Shown here: positions 8,209 through 17,137 of the stretch, in pieces | How positions within the stretch are numbered: the stretch's first letter is position 1 | Layout: every line of letters begins with the position of its first letter | The notes under the pieces: model-generated | Told to the model about the DNA's origin: nothing | Seen by the model: only the letters and a program-made list of their open reading frames with translations | Databases searched by the model: none | NCBI RefSeq assembly: GCF_001425625.1 | Contig: NZ_LMCP01000009.1 | Span: 1-64,000 of the forward strand | From: Mesorhizobium sp. Root102 | GTDB taxonomy: Bacteria > Pseudomonadota > Alphaproteobacteria > Rhizobiales > Rhizobiaceae | Length of the DNA: 64,000 nucleotides | Direction of reading: 5' to 3' | Position numbers and translations under genes: made by a program

Positions 8209-9020
8209 CAATTCCCCTCGAACACCGGCTTTTCCTTGGCCACGAACGCTTTGTAGGCGCGCTCGAAGTCGCGGGTCTGCATGCAGATAGCTTGCGCCTG
8301 CGCTTCCGCTTCGATCGCCTGGTCGAGACCCATCGACCATTCCTGGTTGAGCTGTGTCTTGGTGATGCCATGGGCGAAGGTTGGGCCGGAGACGATACGC
8401 GCCGCCATGTCGAGTGCGTCGGCCTCCAGCGATGCGGCATCGACCAGCCGGTTGTAGAACCCCCAGCGCTCGCCTTCCGCCGCCGTCATGGTGCGGCCGG
8501 TGTAGAGAAGTTCGGCGGCGCGGCCCTGGCCGATGATGCGCGGCAGGATCGCGCAGGCGCCCATGTCGCAGCCGGCGAGGCCGACGCGGGTGAACAGGAA
8601 TGCGGTCCTCGCTTCCGGCGTGGCGATGCGGATGTCGGAGCTCATCGCAATGATGGCGCCGGCACCGACCGCGACGCCGTCGACCGCCGCAATGATCGGC
8701 TTGCCGCAATTCAGCATCGCCTTGACGAAATCGCCGGTCATGCGGGTGAAGGCGAGAAGCTCTTTCATGTCCATCTTGACCAGCGGCCCGATGATGTCGT
8801 GGACATCGCCGCCGGAGCAGAAATTGCCGCCATTGGAGAGGAACACCACGGCGTCGACGTCGTCGGCGTAGACAAGGTCGCGGAATGTGTCGCGCAGCTC
8901 GGCATAGCTATCGAAGGTCAGCGGGTTCTTTCGCTCCGGCCGGTCGAGCCGGACCTTTGCGATCCTGCCTTCGACCTCCCAGAGGAAATGCTTCGGCTTG
9001 CGCCCGGCCATCCCGGTCAT
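8208..9020 (-). CDS. Enoyl-CoA hydratase/isomerase family protein without both hydratase glutamates
   Basis: This 270-residue crotonase-fold protein contains the oxyanion-hole strand [14 protein letters not shown] and the second half-site [15 protein letters not shown]. The two glutamates that perform water addition in classical crotonase are replaced: the GGGCE position reads GAGA, and the PE position reads TR in [15 protein letters not shown]. An aspartate is present in CDMGA, and other crotonases that hydrolyse or rearrange CoA esters use an Asp in this loop. Ring-opening hydrolysis of a cyclic beta-oxo or hydroxy acyl-CoA is therefore more likely than simple hydration. It overlaps the MarR gene by 4 bases and the dehydrogenase gene by 1 base. 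Confidence 0.87.
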   Translation of the reverse strand: MTGMAGRKPKHFLWEVEGRIAKVRLDRPERKNPLTFDSYAELRDTFRDLVYADDVDAVVFLSNGGNFCSGGDVHDIIGPLVKMDMKELLAFTRMTGDFVKAMLNCGKPIIAAVDGVAVGAGAIIAMSSDIRIATPEARTAFLFTRVGLAGCDMGACAILPRIIGQGRAAELLYTGRTMTAAEGERWGFYNRLVDAASLEADALDMAARIVSGPTFAHGITKTQLNQEWSMGLDQAIEAEAQAQAICMQTRDFERAYKAFVAKEKPVFEGN

Positions 9021-9487
9021 TCGCGTCCCTCCCAGTTGCTGCGGAACGAGGTCAGCATGCCGGTCAGCCGGCGCGCGTCGTCCTCGCTGACCTTGCCCAG
9101 CAATTCACCGATCCAGCCTTCATGCGCCGAGGCGATGGTGGCGAAGGCCTGCGTGCCTTCCTCGGTCAGCCGCACCATCGATGTGCGGCGGTCGCCATTG
9201 CGCCTCGCACGTGCCACCAGCCCTTCCGAGACGAGCCGGTCGACAATGCCCGTGACATTGCCGTTGGACACCAGCAGGAAGCGCGACAGGTCGCTCATCA
9301 GCATGCCCTCCGGCACCCGATAAAGGGCTGCCATCACATCGAAGCGCGGCAGCGTCGTATTGAAGTCCTTCTTCAGGCGCTCGCGCAGCTCGGCCTCGAT
9401 CGTGCGCGAGGCACGCAGCAGCCTGATCCACAGACGCAAGCGGTCCTTGCCGAGTCCCGACGGCGCGGGCAGCGGGCCGGCTACCAT
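9017..9487 (-). CDS. MarR family transcriptional regulator (first of two)
   Basis: This 156-residue winged-helix regulator has the recognition-helix region [28 protein letters not shown] followed by the wing [19 protein letters not shown], the DxRxxxxxLT signature of MarR proteins. The ATG at 9487 overlaps the SDR stop by 7 bases and the gene overlaps the crotonase by 4, so it is embedded in the operon it probably controls. MarR proteins of aromatic catabolism usually repress until a CoA thioester or aromatic ligand binds. The nearest candidate operator is the imperfect palindrome at 12602, just upstream of the first gene of this unit. The ligand may be anthraniloyl-CoA. Confidence 0.9.
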   Translation of the reverse strand: MVAGPLPAPSGLGKDRLRLWIRLLRASRTIEAELRERLKKDFNTTLPRFDVMAALYRVPEGMLMSDLSRFLLVSNGNVTGIVDRLVSEGLVARARRNGDRRTSMVRLTEEGTQAFATIASAHEGWIGELLGKVSEDDARRLTGMLTSFRSNWEGRE

Positions 9488-10254
9488 GTTTCGCCTCCTG
9501 AGATGGAAATCGCCTGTCCGGTGATTGATTGGGCGGCGTCGCCACAGAGCCACAGCACGGCGGCGGCGACCTCCTGCGGCTGGATGAAGCGGCCCTGCGG
9601 ATTGGTCGAGGCCAGGCTCGACCGCGCCTGCTCGACCGAGCGGCCGGTCTTCTCGATGATGCGCTGGATGGACTCTTCCAGCATTTCGGTCTCGACGAAG
9701 CCCGGGCACACGGCGTTGACGGTGACGCCCGATTTCGCGGTTTCGGCCGCCAGCGCCCGCATCAGGCCGACGACGCCATGCTTGGCTGCGACGTAAGGCG
9801 CGACATAGGCGTAGCCTTTCAGCCCTGCCGTGGAGGCGACGAACACGATCCGCCCCATCTTGCGCGCGGCCATCCCGGCCAGCGCCGGCTTCACCGTCAG
9901 GAAGGCGCCGGTCAAATTGACGTCGAGCGTCCGCTGCCAGTCGGCAAGCGTGGTCTTGTGCGCCGGCGTGCTGCCGGCCATGCCGGCATTGGCAACGACG
10001 ATGTCGAACGGCCCGCGCGCGGCTTGTGCCCTCTCGTAAAGCGACGCCATCGCCGCCTCATCGGTGACGTCGGCGGCGATGCCGAAGATGCGGTCGTTTT
10101 CACCGGCCACCTTGGCGAGTTCCGCTTCCCGGCGGCCGCAGATGGTGACGTCGATGCCGGCACCGGCCAGCGCCAGCGAGATTGCCCGGCCAACGCCGGA
10201 ACCGCCACCGGTGACGAGCGCGTGCTTGCCGGGGATCATCGTGGCGGCCGTCAT
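9481..10254 (-). CDS. SDR family NAD(P)-dependent oxidoreductase
   Basis: This 257-residue classical short-chain dehydrogenase has the cofactor motif [10 protein letters not shown], the NAG strand (VVANAGMAG), a serine in [10 protein letters not shown], and the YVAAK catalytic Tyr-Lys pair. Family members in such operons act as 3-hydroxyacyl-CoA dehydrogenases or reduce ring ketones. It overlaps the monooxygenase stop by 4 bases (ATGA) and the MarR start by 7. The dearomatised product of 2-aminobenzoyl-CoA monooxygenase/reductase carries a ring ketone, so reduction of that carbonyl or oxidation of a beta-hydroxyacyl-CoA are the likely jobs. Confidence 0.9.
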   Translation of the reverse strand: MTAATMIPGKHALVTGGGSGVGRAISLALAGAGIDVTICGRREAELAKVAGENDRIFGIAADVTDEAAMASLYERAQAARGPFDIVVANAGMAGSTPAHKTTLADWQRTLDVNLTGAFLTVKPALAGMAARKMGRIVFVASTAGLKGYAYVAPYVAAKHGVVGLMRALAAETAKSGVTVNAVCPGFVETEMLEESIQRIIEKTGRSVEQARSSLASTNPQGRFIQPQEVAAAVLWLCGDAAQSITGQAISISGGETW

Positions 10255-12545
10255 ACTTTCAGCCCCGCCGCCGCATCCCGCTCTGCCAGCCGGTAGAGCT
10301 GGTCGCGTCCCGGCAGATAGGGATCAGGCCATTTGACACCGCGGTCGCCGAGCGTGACCGCCGCATGCAGCGTCCAGTAGGGGTCGGCGAGATGCGGCCG
10401 GGCCAGCGCCACAAGATCGGCGCGGCCGGCCATCAGGATCGAGTTGACATGGTCCGGCTCGTAGATGTTGCCGACCGCCATCGTCGCCATGCCGACCTCG
10501 TTGCGGATGCGATCGGAAAACGGCGTCTGGAACATGCGGCCGTAGACCGGCTTCCCCAATGCCGAGGTCTGGCCGGCCGAGACGTCGCAAATGTCGACGC
10601 CGGCTTCGTGCAGCAGCCGCGCGATCTCGACCGCATCGGCCGGCGTCACGCCTTCGATGCCGACCCAGTCATTGGCCGAAATGCGCATCGAGATCGGCTT
10701 CTCCGCCGGCCAGGCGGCGCGCACCGCGCGGAAGATTTCCAGGGGATAGCGCATGCGGTTTTCCAGCGAACCGCCATACGCATCCGTGCGCCGGTTGGTA
10801 ACCGGTGTGATGAAGGACGACAGGAGATAGCCGTGCGCGGCATGGATCTCGAGCATGTCGAAGCCGCAGCGATCTGCCATCTCAGCCGAGGCGACGAATT
10901 CGTCGCGCACTTTGTCCATGTCGGCGCGGTCCATCGCCTTCGGCACCTGATTCTGCGGCGACCACGCGACAGCCGAGGCCGCCATCACAGGCCAGTTGCC
11001 CGACACCAACGGCACGTCGGTGCCTTCCCAGCCGAGCCGGGTCGAACCCTTGGCGCCGGAATGGCCGATCTGGGCGCAGATCTTGGCCTCGGTCTCGATG
11101 TGGACGAAATCGACCAGCCGCCTCCACGCCACTTCATGTTCGGGCGCATAGAAGCCGGGACAGCCGGGCGTGATGCGCCCTTCCGGGCTGACGCAGGTCA
11201 TCTCGATATAGATGAGCCCGGCGCCGCCCTTGGCCCGCTCGGCATAATGGGTGAAATGCCAGTCGGTAGGGCAGCCGTCGACGGCCTTGTACTGCGCCAT
11301 CGGCGACACGACGACGCGGTTTTGCAGCCTCATGTCGCGCAGCTTGAACGGCGCGAACATCGGCGCGCGGCGCAGGCTGTTGCCGCCAGCGCCTGCCTGG
11401 CGCTGGAACCATTCTTCGGCGCCGCCCAGCCATTCCGCATCACGCAGCCGCAAATTCTCGTGGCTGATGCGCTGCGAGCGGGTCAAAAGCGAATAGTTGA
11501 ACTGCACCGGATCGAGGCCAAGGTAGCGCTCGACCTCCTCGAACCATTCTAGCGAATTGCGCGCCGCCGATTGCAGCTTGAGCACCTCGGTGCGGCGTGC
11601 ATCCTCGTATTTGCGGAACGCGGCGTCGAGGTCCGGCTCGGTTTCGACATACTCGGCCAGAGCCACGGCACTTTCCAGTGCGAGTTTGGTGCCAGAGCCG
11701 ATCGAGAAATGGGCGGACGCCGCCGCATCGCCCATCAGGGCGAGATTCTTGTAGGACCAGCGCTCGCACAGTACGCGCGGGAAGTTGATCCATGCCGAGC
11801 CGCGGATGTGGTTGGCATTGGTCATCAGCGCGTGGCCGCCGAGATGTTTTTCGAAGATCCGCTCACAAACGGCGATCGATTCCTGCTGCGACATCGCACC
11901 GAAGCCGAAGGCAGCCCAGGTCTGTTCGCTGCACTCGACGATGAACGTCGCGGTGTCGCTGTCGAACTGGTAGGCGTGCGCCCACACCCAGCCATGCTCG
12001 GTCTTCTCGAAGATGAAGGTGAAGGCGTCGTCGAACTTCTGGTTGGTGCCGAGCCAGACGAACTTGCATTTGCGGGTGTCGATGTCGGGCTTGAAGATAT
12101 CGACGAAAGTGTTGCGCGCCCTGGAGTTCAGGCCGTCGGCCGCGACGACCAGATCATGCGTTTCCATGTACGGTTTGGGATCGGCGATATCAGTCTCGAA
12201 CATCAGCTTGACGCCGAGTTCTCGGGCGCGGCGCTGCAGCAAGACCAGCAGCCGCTTGCGGCCTATGCCGCAGAAACCGTGTCCGGTCGAAACGGTGCGC
12301 ACGCCATCATGGATGACGGCGATGTCGTCCCAGTAGGCGAAATGCTTCTTGATCCAGACTGCGCTCACCGGATCGTTTTTCGACAGATTGTCGAGCGTCT
12401 CGGCCGACAGCACGACGCCCCAGCCGAACGTGTCGTCGGCGCGGTTGCGCTCGAACACCGTCACGTCGTGCGCGGCATCCCTGAGCTTCATCGAAATGGC
12501 AAAGTAGAGGCCGGCTGGTCCACCGCCGAGAACCGCAACCTTCAT
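10251..12545 (-). CDS. abmA: Anthraniloyl-CoA monooxygenase/reductase (FAD hydroxylase fused to OYE-like domain)
   Basis: This 764-residue protein joins two flavin domains. Residues 1 to about 385 form an aromatic hydroxylase of the PHBH type, with the FAD motif [13 protein letters not shown] and the second FAD motif [19 protein letters not shown]. From about residue 395 there is an Old Yellow Enzyme TIM barrel ([57 protein letters not shown]). This fusion and length match 2-aminobenzoyl-CoA monooxygenase/reductase of Azoarcus, which hydroxylates and then reduces anthraniloyl-CoA to a non-aromatic ring. The related salicyloyl-CoA 5-hydroxylase group is the main alternative. It is the first gene of a unit with SDR, MarR, crotonase, acyl-CoA dehydrogenase and RidA genes, which fits the anthraniloyl-CoA route. 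An operator-like palindrome lies about 56 bases upstream. Confidence 0.85.
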   Translation of the reverse strand: MKVAVLGGGPAGLYFAISMKLRDAAHDVTVFERNRADDTFGWGVVLSAETLDNLSKNDPVSAVWIKKHFAYWDDIAVIHDGVRTVSTGHGFCGIGRKRLLVLLQRRARELGVKLMFETDIADPKPYMETHDLVVAADGLNSRARNTFVDIFKPDIDTRKCKFVWLGTNQKFDDAFTFIFEKTEHGWVWAHAYQFDSDTATFIVECSEQTWAAFGFGAMSQQESIAVCERIFEKHLGGHALMTNANHIRGSAWINFPRVLCERWSYKNLALMGDAAASAHFSIGSGTKLALESAVALAEYVETEPDLDAAFRKYEDARRTEVLKLQSAARNSLEWFEEVERYLGLDPVQFNYSLLTRSQRISHENLRLRDAEWLGGAEEWFQRQAGAGGNSLRRAPMFAPFKLRDMRLQNRVVVSPMAQYKAVDGCPTDWHFTHYAERAKGGAGLIYIEMTCVSPEGRITPGCPGFYAPEHEVAWRRLVDFVHIETEAKICAQIGHSGAKGSTRLGWEGTDVPLVSGNWPVMAASAVAWSPQNQVPKAMDRADMDKVRDEFVASAEMADRCGFDMLEIHAAHGYLLSSFITPVTNRRTDAYGGSLENRMRYPLEIFRAVRAAWPAEKPISMRISANDWVGIEGVTPADAVEIARLLHEAGVDICDVSAGQTSALGKPVYGRMFQTPFSDRIRNEVGMATMAVGNIYEPDHVNSILMAGRADLVALARPHLADPYWTLHAAVTLGDRGVKWPDPYLPGRDQLYRLAERDAAAGLKV

Positions 12546-12601
12546 CTGTGCGATCTCCTCTTCGCTTGCTGTCTCGTGAGTATCGCGCCGGCGGCAAGAT
12601 A

Positions 12602-12615
12602 TTTCAAGCTTAAAG
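12602..12615. promoter_or_regulatory. Palindromic operator, site 3 (putative MarR box)
   Basis: TTTCAAGCTTAAAG is an imperfect palindrome centred on AAGCTT, about 56 bases upstream of the abmA-like start codon. It matches the consensus from the other three sites (4531, 5424, 20369). It lies between the VOC gene, which belongs to the preceding unit, and the monooxygenase unit. Confidence 0.58.
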
Positions 12616-12688
12616 TTTTATGTCGAAATCATTGTGCGAACATCGGGCGGCGCGCTTGCGTGTCGTCCCGCAAGCGCGCAGCCGGCGG

Positions 12689-13288
12689 TCACTTTTCCGG
12701 ATTCTTCGGGCTCCACAAAACGGTCTCGGCGCCCTTCTCATAGGCCATGCCATCGGGATAGCTGATCGCTTCCAGCTGCAGCCCCCACGGCGCCTGGAAA
12801 TAGAGAATGGTCTGGCCAGCGGCCGGCCCTTCGGAAACCGGCAACGGCCCCATCCGCGTCTTGACGCCCTTGCCGTCGAGATAGGCTTTGGCGGCGGCGA
12901 CATCGTCGACATAGAAGGCGATATGGAAGCCGCCTATGTCGCTGTTCTTCGGCGTCAGGTCTTTCTGGTCGGGCGCGGTGTATTTGAACAGCTCGATGTT
13001 CGACCCATAGCCGCAGCGGACCATGGTGATCTCTTCGATCACCGCCTTCGGATCGACGCCCAGCACGTCCTGCATGAACGTGCCCTTGTCGTCGGCGAAC
13101 GGGCCGAACGACATCGCCTTCTTGCAGCCGACCACCTCGGTGAAGAAGTCGACCGCCTGCTTCATGTCGGGAACCGTGATGCCGGTGTGATCGTGCCCGC
13201 GCATGCCGGGGATCGAGCTGGCGGGGGCCATGCCGGCGCTGCCAAGGACAGCGGCGGCGAGCGTTGCGTTTCGAAGTATCCTCTTCAT
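12689..13288 (-). CDS. VOC (glyoxalase-fold) protein with an N-terminal signal peptide
   Basis: This 199-residue protein has a vicinal-oxygen-chelate domain starting at GHDHTGITVPDMKQAVDFF, with a second half containing GGFHIAFYVDDVAAAKAYLDGKG and FQAPWGLQLEAISYPDG. The His near residue 33 and the Glu in LEAIS are in the usual metal-ligand places. An unusual feature is the N-terminal segment MKRILRNATLAAAVLGSAG, which looks like a Sec signal, so the enzyme may act in the periplasm. VOC proteins include glyoxalases, isomerases and extradiol dioxygenases, and the activity here cannot be assigned. It follows the ATPase gene of the peptide-type importer by 80 bases and is probably the last gene of that unit. 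Confidence 0.82.
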   Translation of the reverse strand: MKRILRNATLAAAVLGSAGMAPASSIPGMRGHDHTGITVPDMKQAVDFFTEVVGCKKAMSFGPFADDKGTFMQDVLGVDPKAVIEEITMVRCGYGSNIELFKYTAPDQKDLTPKNSDIGGFHIAFYVDDVAAAKAYLDGKGVKTRMGPLPVSEGPAAGQTILYFQAPWGLQLEAISYPDGMAYEKGAETVLWSPKNPEK

Positions 13289-13368
13289 GTCAGTCCTCCT
13301 CCATTGGCGGGACTTGGGTCATTTGCCGGTCGCACGACCGAGGCCCGCTTTTCGGCGTGCGTGTGCAT

Positions 13369-14205
13369 TCATGTCGGGGCTTTGATGGCGGCAGGGATGT
13401 CCAGCCAGCCCGCATCGATTTCAGGCAGCGGAATGGCTGCGATGAGGTCGCGCGTGTAGGCCTGCCGCGGGTTGTCGAACAAGGCGTCGGTGGCGCTCGC
13501 TTCGACGATCACGCCTTCGCGCATGACAATCACCTGCTTGCACAGCCGCCGGATGACCGACAAATCGTGGCTAATGAAAGCAACGGTCAGGCCCATCTCC
13601 GCCGCCAGCTTTTCCAGCAGGGTCAGGATCTGCGCCTGTGTCGACACGTCGAGGCCGGAGACGATCTCGTCGGCCAGCACGAATTTCGGTGACAGCGCCA
13701 GCGCGCGCGCGATGCCGACGCGCTGGCGCTGGCCTCCGGACAGTTCGTGGCGGTAGCGGCTGGCGAAGCTCTGCGGCAGGCCGACACGCTGCAGCGCTTC
13801 GGCGACGCGGGCTTTCAGGTTGTCGCCAAGGCCGTTCTGCTTCAGCGGTGCGGCGATGATGCTGGCAATGGTGCGGCGCGGGTTGAGCGACGACATCGGA
13901 TCCTGGAAGATCATCTGCAAATTGCGGCGCAGTGGCCTGAGCTCCGCCTCAGGCAGATGGGTGATATCCAGGCCGTCGAAGCTGATGCTGCCGGCGCTGG
14001 GCTCCAAGAGGCGCACCAAAGCGCGGCCGAGCGTCGACTTGCCCGATCCGGATTCGCCGACGATGCCGGTAACCGAACCCCTCGGAAGATCGAAATCCAG
14101 GCCTTTGAGGATATCGGCCAGCGGCGCGCGGCCGATCAGCGGCTTGCGCGTCATGTCGGGCAAGGCTACGTTTAGCCCACGCACGGAAAACAGCGGCTCA
14201 GCCAT
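13369..14205 (-). CDS. Peptide-type ABC transporter ATP-binding protein (OppF/DppF-like)
   Basis: This 278-residue ATPase has Walker [12 protein letters not shown], the ABC signature [15 protein letters not shown], Walker B followed by DEIVSGLD, and the switch histidine in FISHDLSV. The C-terminal oligopeptide-transporter extension is short. The ATG at 14205 overlaps the preceding ATPase gene by 8 bases, and the longer frame to 14250 is rejected because this start matches the family N-terminus. It is one of two ATPases that energise the importer encoded between 13369 and 18667. Its substrate is unknown; see the binding protein. Confidence 0.9.
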   Translation of the reverse strand: MAEPLFSVRGLNVALPDMTRKPLIGRAPLADILKGLDFDLPRGSVTGIVGESGSGKSTLGRALVRLLEPSAGSISFDGLDITHLPEAELRPLRRNLQMIFQDPMSSLNPRRTIASIIAAPLKQNGLGDNLKARVAEALQRVGLPQSFASRYRHELSGGQRQRVGIARALALSPKFVLADEIVSGLDVSTQAQILTLLEKLAAEMGLTVAFISHDLSVIRRLCKQVIVMREGVIVEASATDALFDNPRQAYTRDLIAAIPLPEIDAGWLDIPAAIKAPT

Positions 14206-15079
14206 GGGGTCGCTTCCAGGCCTGGTCGGCGGCAGCGATCTCTGAAGCAAGTCCGGCTAGCACCGCCTCGTCCACCGGCTTCAGCGAGGCGAAGGGGTCG
14301 GTGTAACGCGGCGTCGCGGCCATCAGCGCGCGTGTGTAGGGGTGCTGCGGGGCGGCGAAGAGAGCGGCCGTGTCTGCCTCCTCAACCACCTTGCCGGCAT
14401 AGAGCACCGACACCTTCTGGCTGATTTTGGCGACGACGCCGAGATCATGAGTGACGAACAGGATCGCCGTGCCGTGTTCGCGCTGCAATTGCACGATCAG
14501 CCGCAGGATCTGCTTCTGCACGGTGACGTCGAGCGCCGTCGTCGGCTCGTCGGCGACGATCAGCCGCGGCTCGGCGGCGAAAGCGGCGGCGATCAGCACG
14601 CGCTGGCGCATGCCGCCGGACAACTCGTGCGGATAGCTTTTGAGCACGCGTTCGGGGTCGCGGATCTGCACCTCGTCGAGCAACTGGCGAATGCGGGTGT
14701 CGGCCTTTTGCCCGTTCCAGCCGAGGATGCGCACCAGCCGGTCGGTCATCTGCGAGCCGATGCGCCGTGACGGGTTGAGGGCGGTTAGCGGATCCTGCGG
14801 TATCAGTGCCGTGCGCGCGCCGATCAGCGTACGCCGTGCCTTGGGCGGAAGCTTGCCGAGGTCTTCGCCTTCAAGCCTTATGTCGCCCGCGACAACGCGC
14901 ACGCTCGACGGCAGGACACCGAGCACCGCCTTGCCGATCATCGTCTTGCCGGCACCGCTCTCGCCGACCAGGGCGCGGACCTCGCCGGGCTGGACGGCAA
15001 GCGACACCGAGCGCAGCACGCGCTGGCCGTTCGGCAGCACGGCGCTTAGATCGCTGATGTCCAGACAGATGGCGCTCAT
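14198..15079 (-). CDS. Peptide-type ABC transporter ATP-binding protein (OppD/DppD-like)
   Basis: This 293-residue ATPase has Walker A GESGAGKTMIG, the oligopeptide-transporter style Q-loop region LIPQDPLTALNPSRRIG, the signature LSGGMRQRV, Walker [14 protein letters not shown], and FVTHDLGVVA. The ATG at 15079 overlaps the permease stop by 4 bases (ATGA). It pairs with the ATPase at 13369 as the usual heterodimer of Opp/Dpp systems. A longer frame extending to 15880 is a shadow of the permease gene. Confidence 0.9.
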   Translation of the reverse strand: MSAICLDISDLSAVLPNGQRVLRSVSLAVQPGEVRALVGESGAGKTMIGKAVLGVLPSSVRVVAGDIRLEGEDLGKLPPKARRTLIGARTALIPQDPLTALNPSRRIGSQMTDRLVRILGWNGQKADTRIRQLLDEVQIRDPERVLKSYPHELSGGMRQRVLIAAAFAAEPRLIVADEPTTALDVTVQKQILRLIVQLQREHGTAILFVTHDLGVVAKISQKVSVLYAGKVVEEADTAALFAAPQHPYTRALMAATPRYTDPFASLKPVDEAVLAGLASEIAAADQAWKRPHG

Positions 15080-15924
15080 CGCAGCACCGGATCGAAGCGC
15101 GTCTTCAGCGCCTCGCCGAACTGGCTGAACGACAGCACGGTGAGGATTAGCGTGATCAGCGGAAACACCAGCACCCACCAGGCCTGGTGGATAGACAGCC
15201 GGCCCTCGGCGATGATGCCGCCCCAGGTTGGATCGTCGGTCGAGATCGACAGATTGACGAAGGAGAGGATCGCCTCGACGATAACGGCGATGCCCATTTC
15301 CAGCGACAGCAGCGCGACGATCGACGGCACGACATTGGGCAGCACTTCGCGCAGCATGATGCCGATGCGGCCATAGCCGGCGATGCGGGCATTCTCGACA
15401 TAGTCCATGCGTGACTGGCCCATGGTCTCGGCACGGATCACCCGGCAGAAACGCGTCCAGTCGATGATGGCGATGGCGAGGATGACGGAACTGAGACCAG
15501 TGCCGAGCACGGCAACCAGAAGGATGGCGAACAGCACCGGCGGAAACGCCATCCAGACATCGACGATGCGCGAGATGATGCGGTCGGCCCAGCCGCCGAA
15601 ATAGCCAGCGACCAGCCCAAGCGTCGAGCCGACCATGCATGCGGCGATGGCCGCGGCGAAAGCGACGATGAAGGCGATGCGGCCGCCGAAGATCAGCCGG
15701 GACAGAAGATCGCGGCCGAGGCTGTCGGTGCCGAGCCAATAGCCGGGCTCGGCACCATTCATCCAGAACGGCGGCAGCCGCTCCAGCATCAGATCCTGCG
15801 CCAGCGGGTCTTGCGGCGCGACCAGCGGCGCAAAGATTGCTGCCAGAAGCGCCAGCATCAGCCAGCCGCCGGCCAACCACAAGCGCGGGGAGATACCACG
15901 CCTTGGAGTACGGCCCTCATCCAT
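15076..15924 (-). CDS. Peptide-type ABC transporter permease (DppC-like)
   Basis: This 282-residue inner-membrane permease has the family N-terminal domain (WLAGGWLMLALLAAIFAPLV), the LGTDSLGRDLLSRLIFGGR motif that defines the OppC/DppC group, and the EAA loop (MGQSRMDYVENARIAGYG) contacting the ATPase. About six helices are visible. It overlaps the upstream permease gene by 8 bases and the downstream ATPase gene by 4, so the operon is tightly coupled. Confidence 0.92.
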   Translation of the reverse strand: MDEGRTPRRGISPRLWLAGGWLMLALLAAIFAPLVAPQDPLAQDLMLERLPPFWMNGAEPGYWLGTDSLGRDLLSRLIFGGRIAFIVAFAAAIAACMVGSTLGLVAGYFGGWADRIISRIVDVWMAFPPVLFAILLVAVLGTGLSSVILAIAIIDWTRFCRVIRAETMGQSRMDYVENARIAGYGRIGIMLREVLPNVVPSIVALLSLEMGIAVIVEAILSFVNLSISTDDPTWGGIIAEGRLSIHQAWWVLVFPLITLILTVLSFSQFGEALKTRFDPVLR

Positions 15925-16924
15925 GGCGCAGCCTCGGATTAAGCAGGGCGTACATCATGTCGACGGCGAGGTTGATCAGCACGAACAGCAGCGCGAAGAC
16001 CAGCACGATGCCCTGGATCAGCGGCAGGTCGCGGTTGATGACGGCATCGATCGCCATATTGCCGAGGCCTTCATAGGAAAACAGCCGTTCGACGATGACC
16101 GTGCCACCGATGAGGAAAGTGAACTGCACGCCGACCAGCGTCAGCGTCGGCAGGGCGGCATTCTTGAGCGCCTCGCGCAGGATGACCTGCGTTTCCGAAA
16201 ACCCCTTCACCCGCGCCAGCACGACATAGTCGAGGTCGAGCACTTCCTTGAGCGACTGTTTCAACAGCTGCGAGATGATCGCCGCCAGGGGCAGCGCCAG
16301 CGCCACCGCCGGCATCAGCATGTGCTTCAGGAGATCCCAGGTGAGGTCGAGGCGCAGGCGAAGCAAGCTCTCGAACAGATAGAACTGGGTGACGAAGGGT
16401 AGGTCGAGCTGCGGCGACACCCGGCCGGAAATGTCGAAGATCGGCACCAGCACGCCGAACAGAAGGATTAGCACCAGGCCCCATAGGAAATCGGGAATGG
16501 AGAGTGCCGCGCCGCTGGCGATGTCGATGCCGGCCTCGACCGCCGTGCCGCGTTCGCGTGCGCCGATGACCGCCGTCGTGCCGCCGAGCGCCACCGCCAT
16601 GATGAGCGCGACGATGGCGAGTTCCAGCGTCGCCGGCAGCCGGTTAAAGACAAGGCCGAGTACGTCTTGCCGCAGCGAGATCGAGGTGCCGAAATCGCCC
16701 CTGGCCACGCCGGACAGCCAGATGAAGAATTGCTGCACGATGGTCTTGTCGAGCCCATAGAGCGCGCGCAGCCGGGCGATGTCGGCATCCGTCGCGCCGG
16801 GCGGCAGCATCATGGCGATCGGATCGCCGGGCGCGACGCGGATCACGACAAAGACGACGACGGCCACGCCGAACAGCGTGATCAGCATCGTCAGAAGACG
16901 GATCAGGAATCTTTGCAGGAGCAT
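15917..16924 (-). CDS. Peptide-type ABC transporter permease (DppB-like)
   Basis: This 335-residue permease of the OppB/DppB group opens with LIRLLTMLITLFGVAVVVFVVIRVAPGDP and has the ARVKGFSETQVILREALKNA EAA loop and a C-terminal VERLFSYEGLGNMAIDAV segment typical of the family. The gene follows the binding-protein gene after about 210 bases that hold a large palindromic repeat, which may lower transporter-subunit expression relative to the binding protein. Confidence 0.92.
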   Translation of the reverse strand: MLLQRFLIRLLTMLITLFGVAVVVFVVIRVAPGDPIAMMLPPGATDADIARLRALYGLDKTIVQQFFIWLSGVARGDFGTSISLRQDVLGLVFNRLPATLELAIVALIMAVALGGTTAVIGARERGTAVEAGIDIASGAALSIPDFLWGLVLILLFGVLVPIFDISGRVSPQLDLPFVTQFYLFESLLRLRLDLTWDLLKHMLMPAVALALPLAAIISQLLKQSLKEVLDLDYVVLARVKGFSETQVILREALKNAALPTLTLVGVQFTFLIGGTVIVERLFSYEGLGNMAIDAVINRDLPLIQGIVLVFALLFVLINLAVDMMYALLNPRLRHG

Positions 16925-16966
16925 TCTGGCGTAGGCCTAATGCGTTTCAGTGACTGGAACGAACAG

Positions 16967-17084
16967 CCCCCTCATCCGGCCGCTTCGCGGCCACCTTCTC
17001 CCCGAGGGGAGAAGAGGTCGCTGACGGCTGAGCCAGCTCTTCTCCCAGCGGGGAGAAGGTGGCCCGAAGGGCCGGATGAGGGGG
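16967..17084. repeat. RIME-like palindromic intergenic element
   Basis: The 118-bp element has perfect 15-bp inverted ends (CCCCCTCATCCGGCC at 16967-16981 and its complement at 17070-17084), with inner inverted GAGAAG/CTTCTC arms. This layout resembles the rhizobial intergenic mosaic elements (RIME), which are highly repeated in Rhizobiales. It sits inside the transporter operon between binding-protein and permease genes, so its RNA would fold into a long hairpin in the mRNA. Confidence 0.7.
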
Positions 17085-17137
17085 CCTGCGCAAATTGGAA
17101 GGCACGCCGTCTTGCGACAGCGTGCCTCTCGCCTGTC

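Noticed and set aside
6691..8256. 521-codon open frame on the plus strand opposite the acyl-CoA dehydrogenase gene
   Set aside because: It is an antisense shadow with no domain and no ribosome site, inside an operon with overlapping genes on the other strand.
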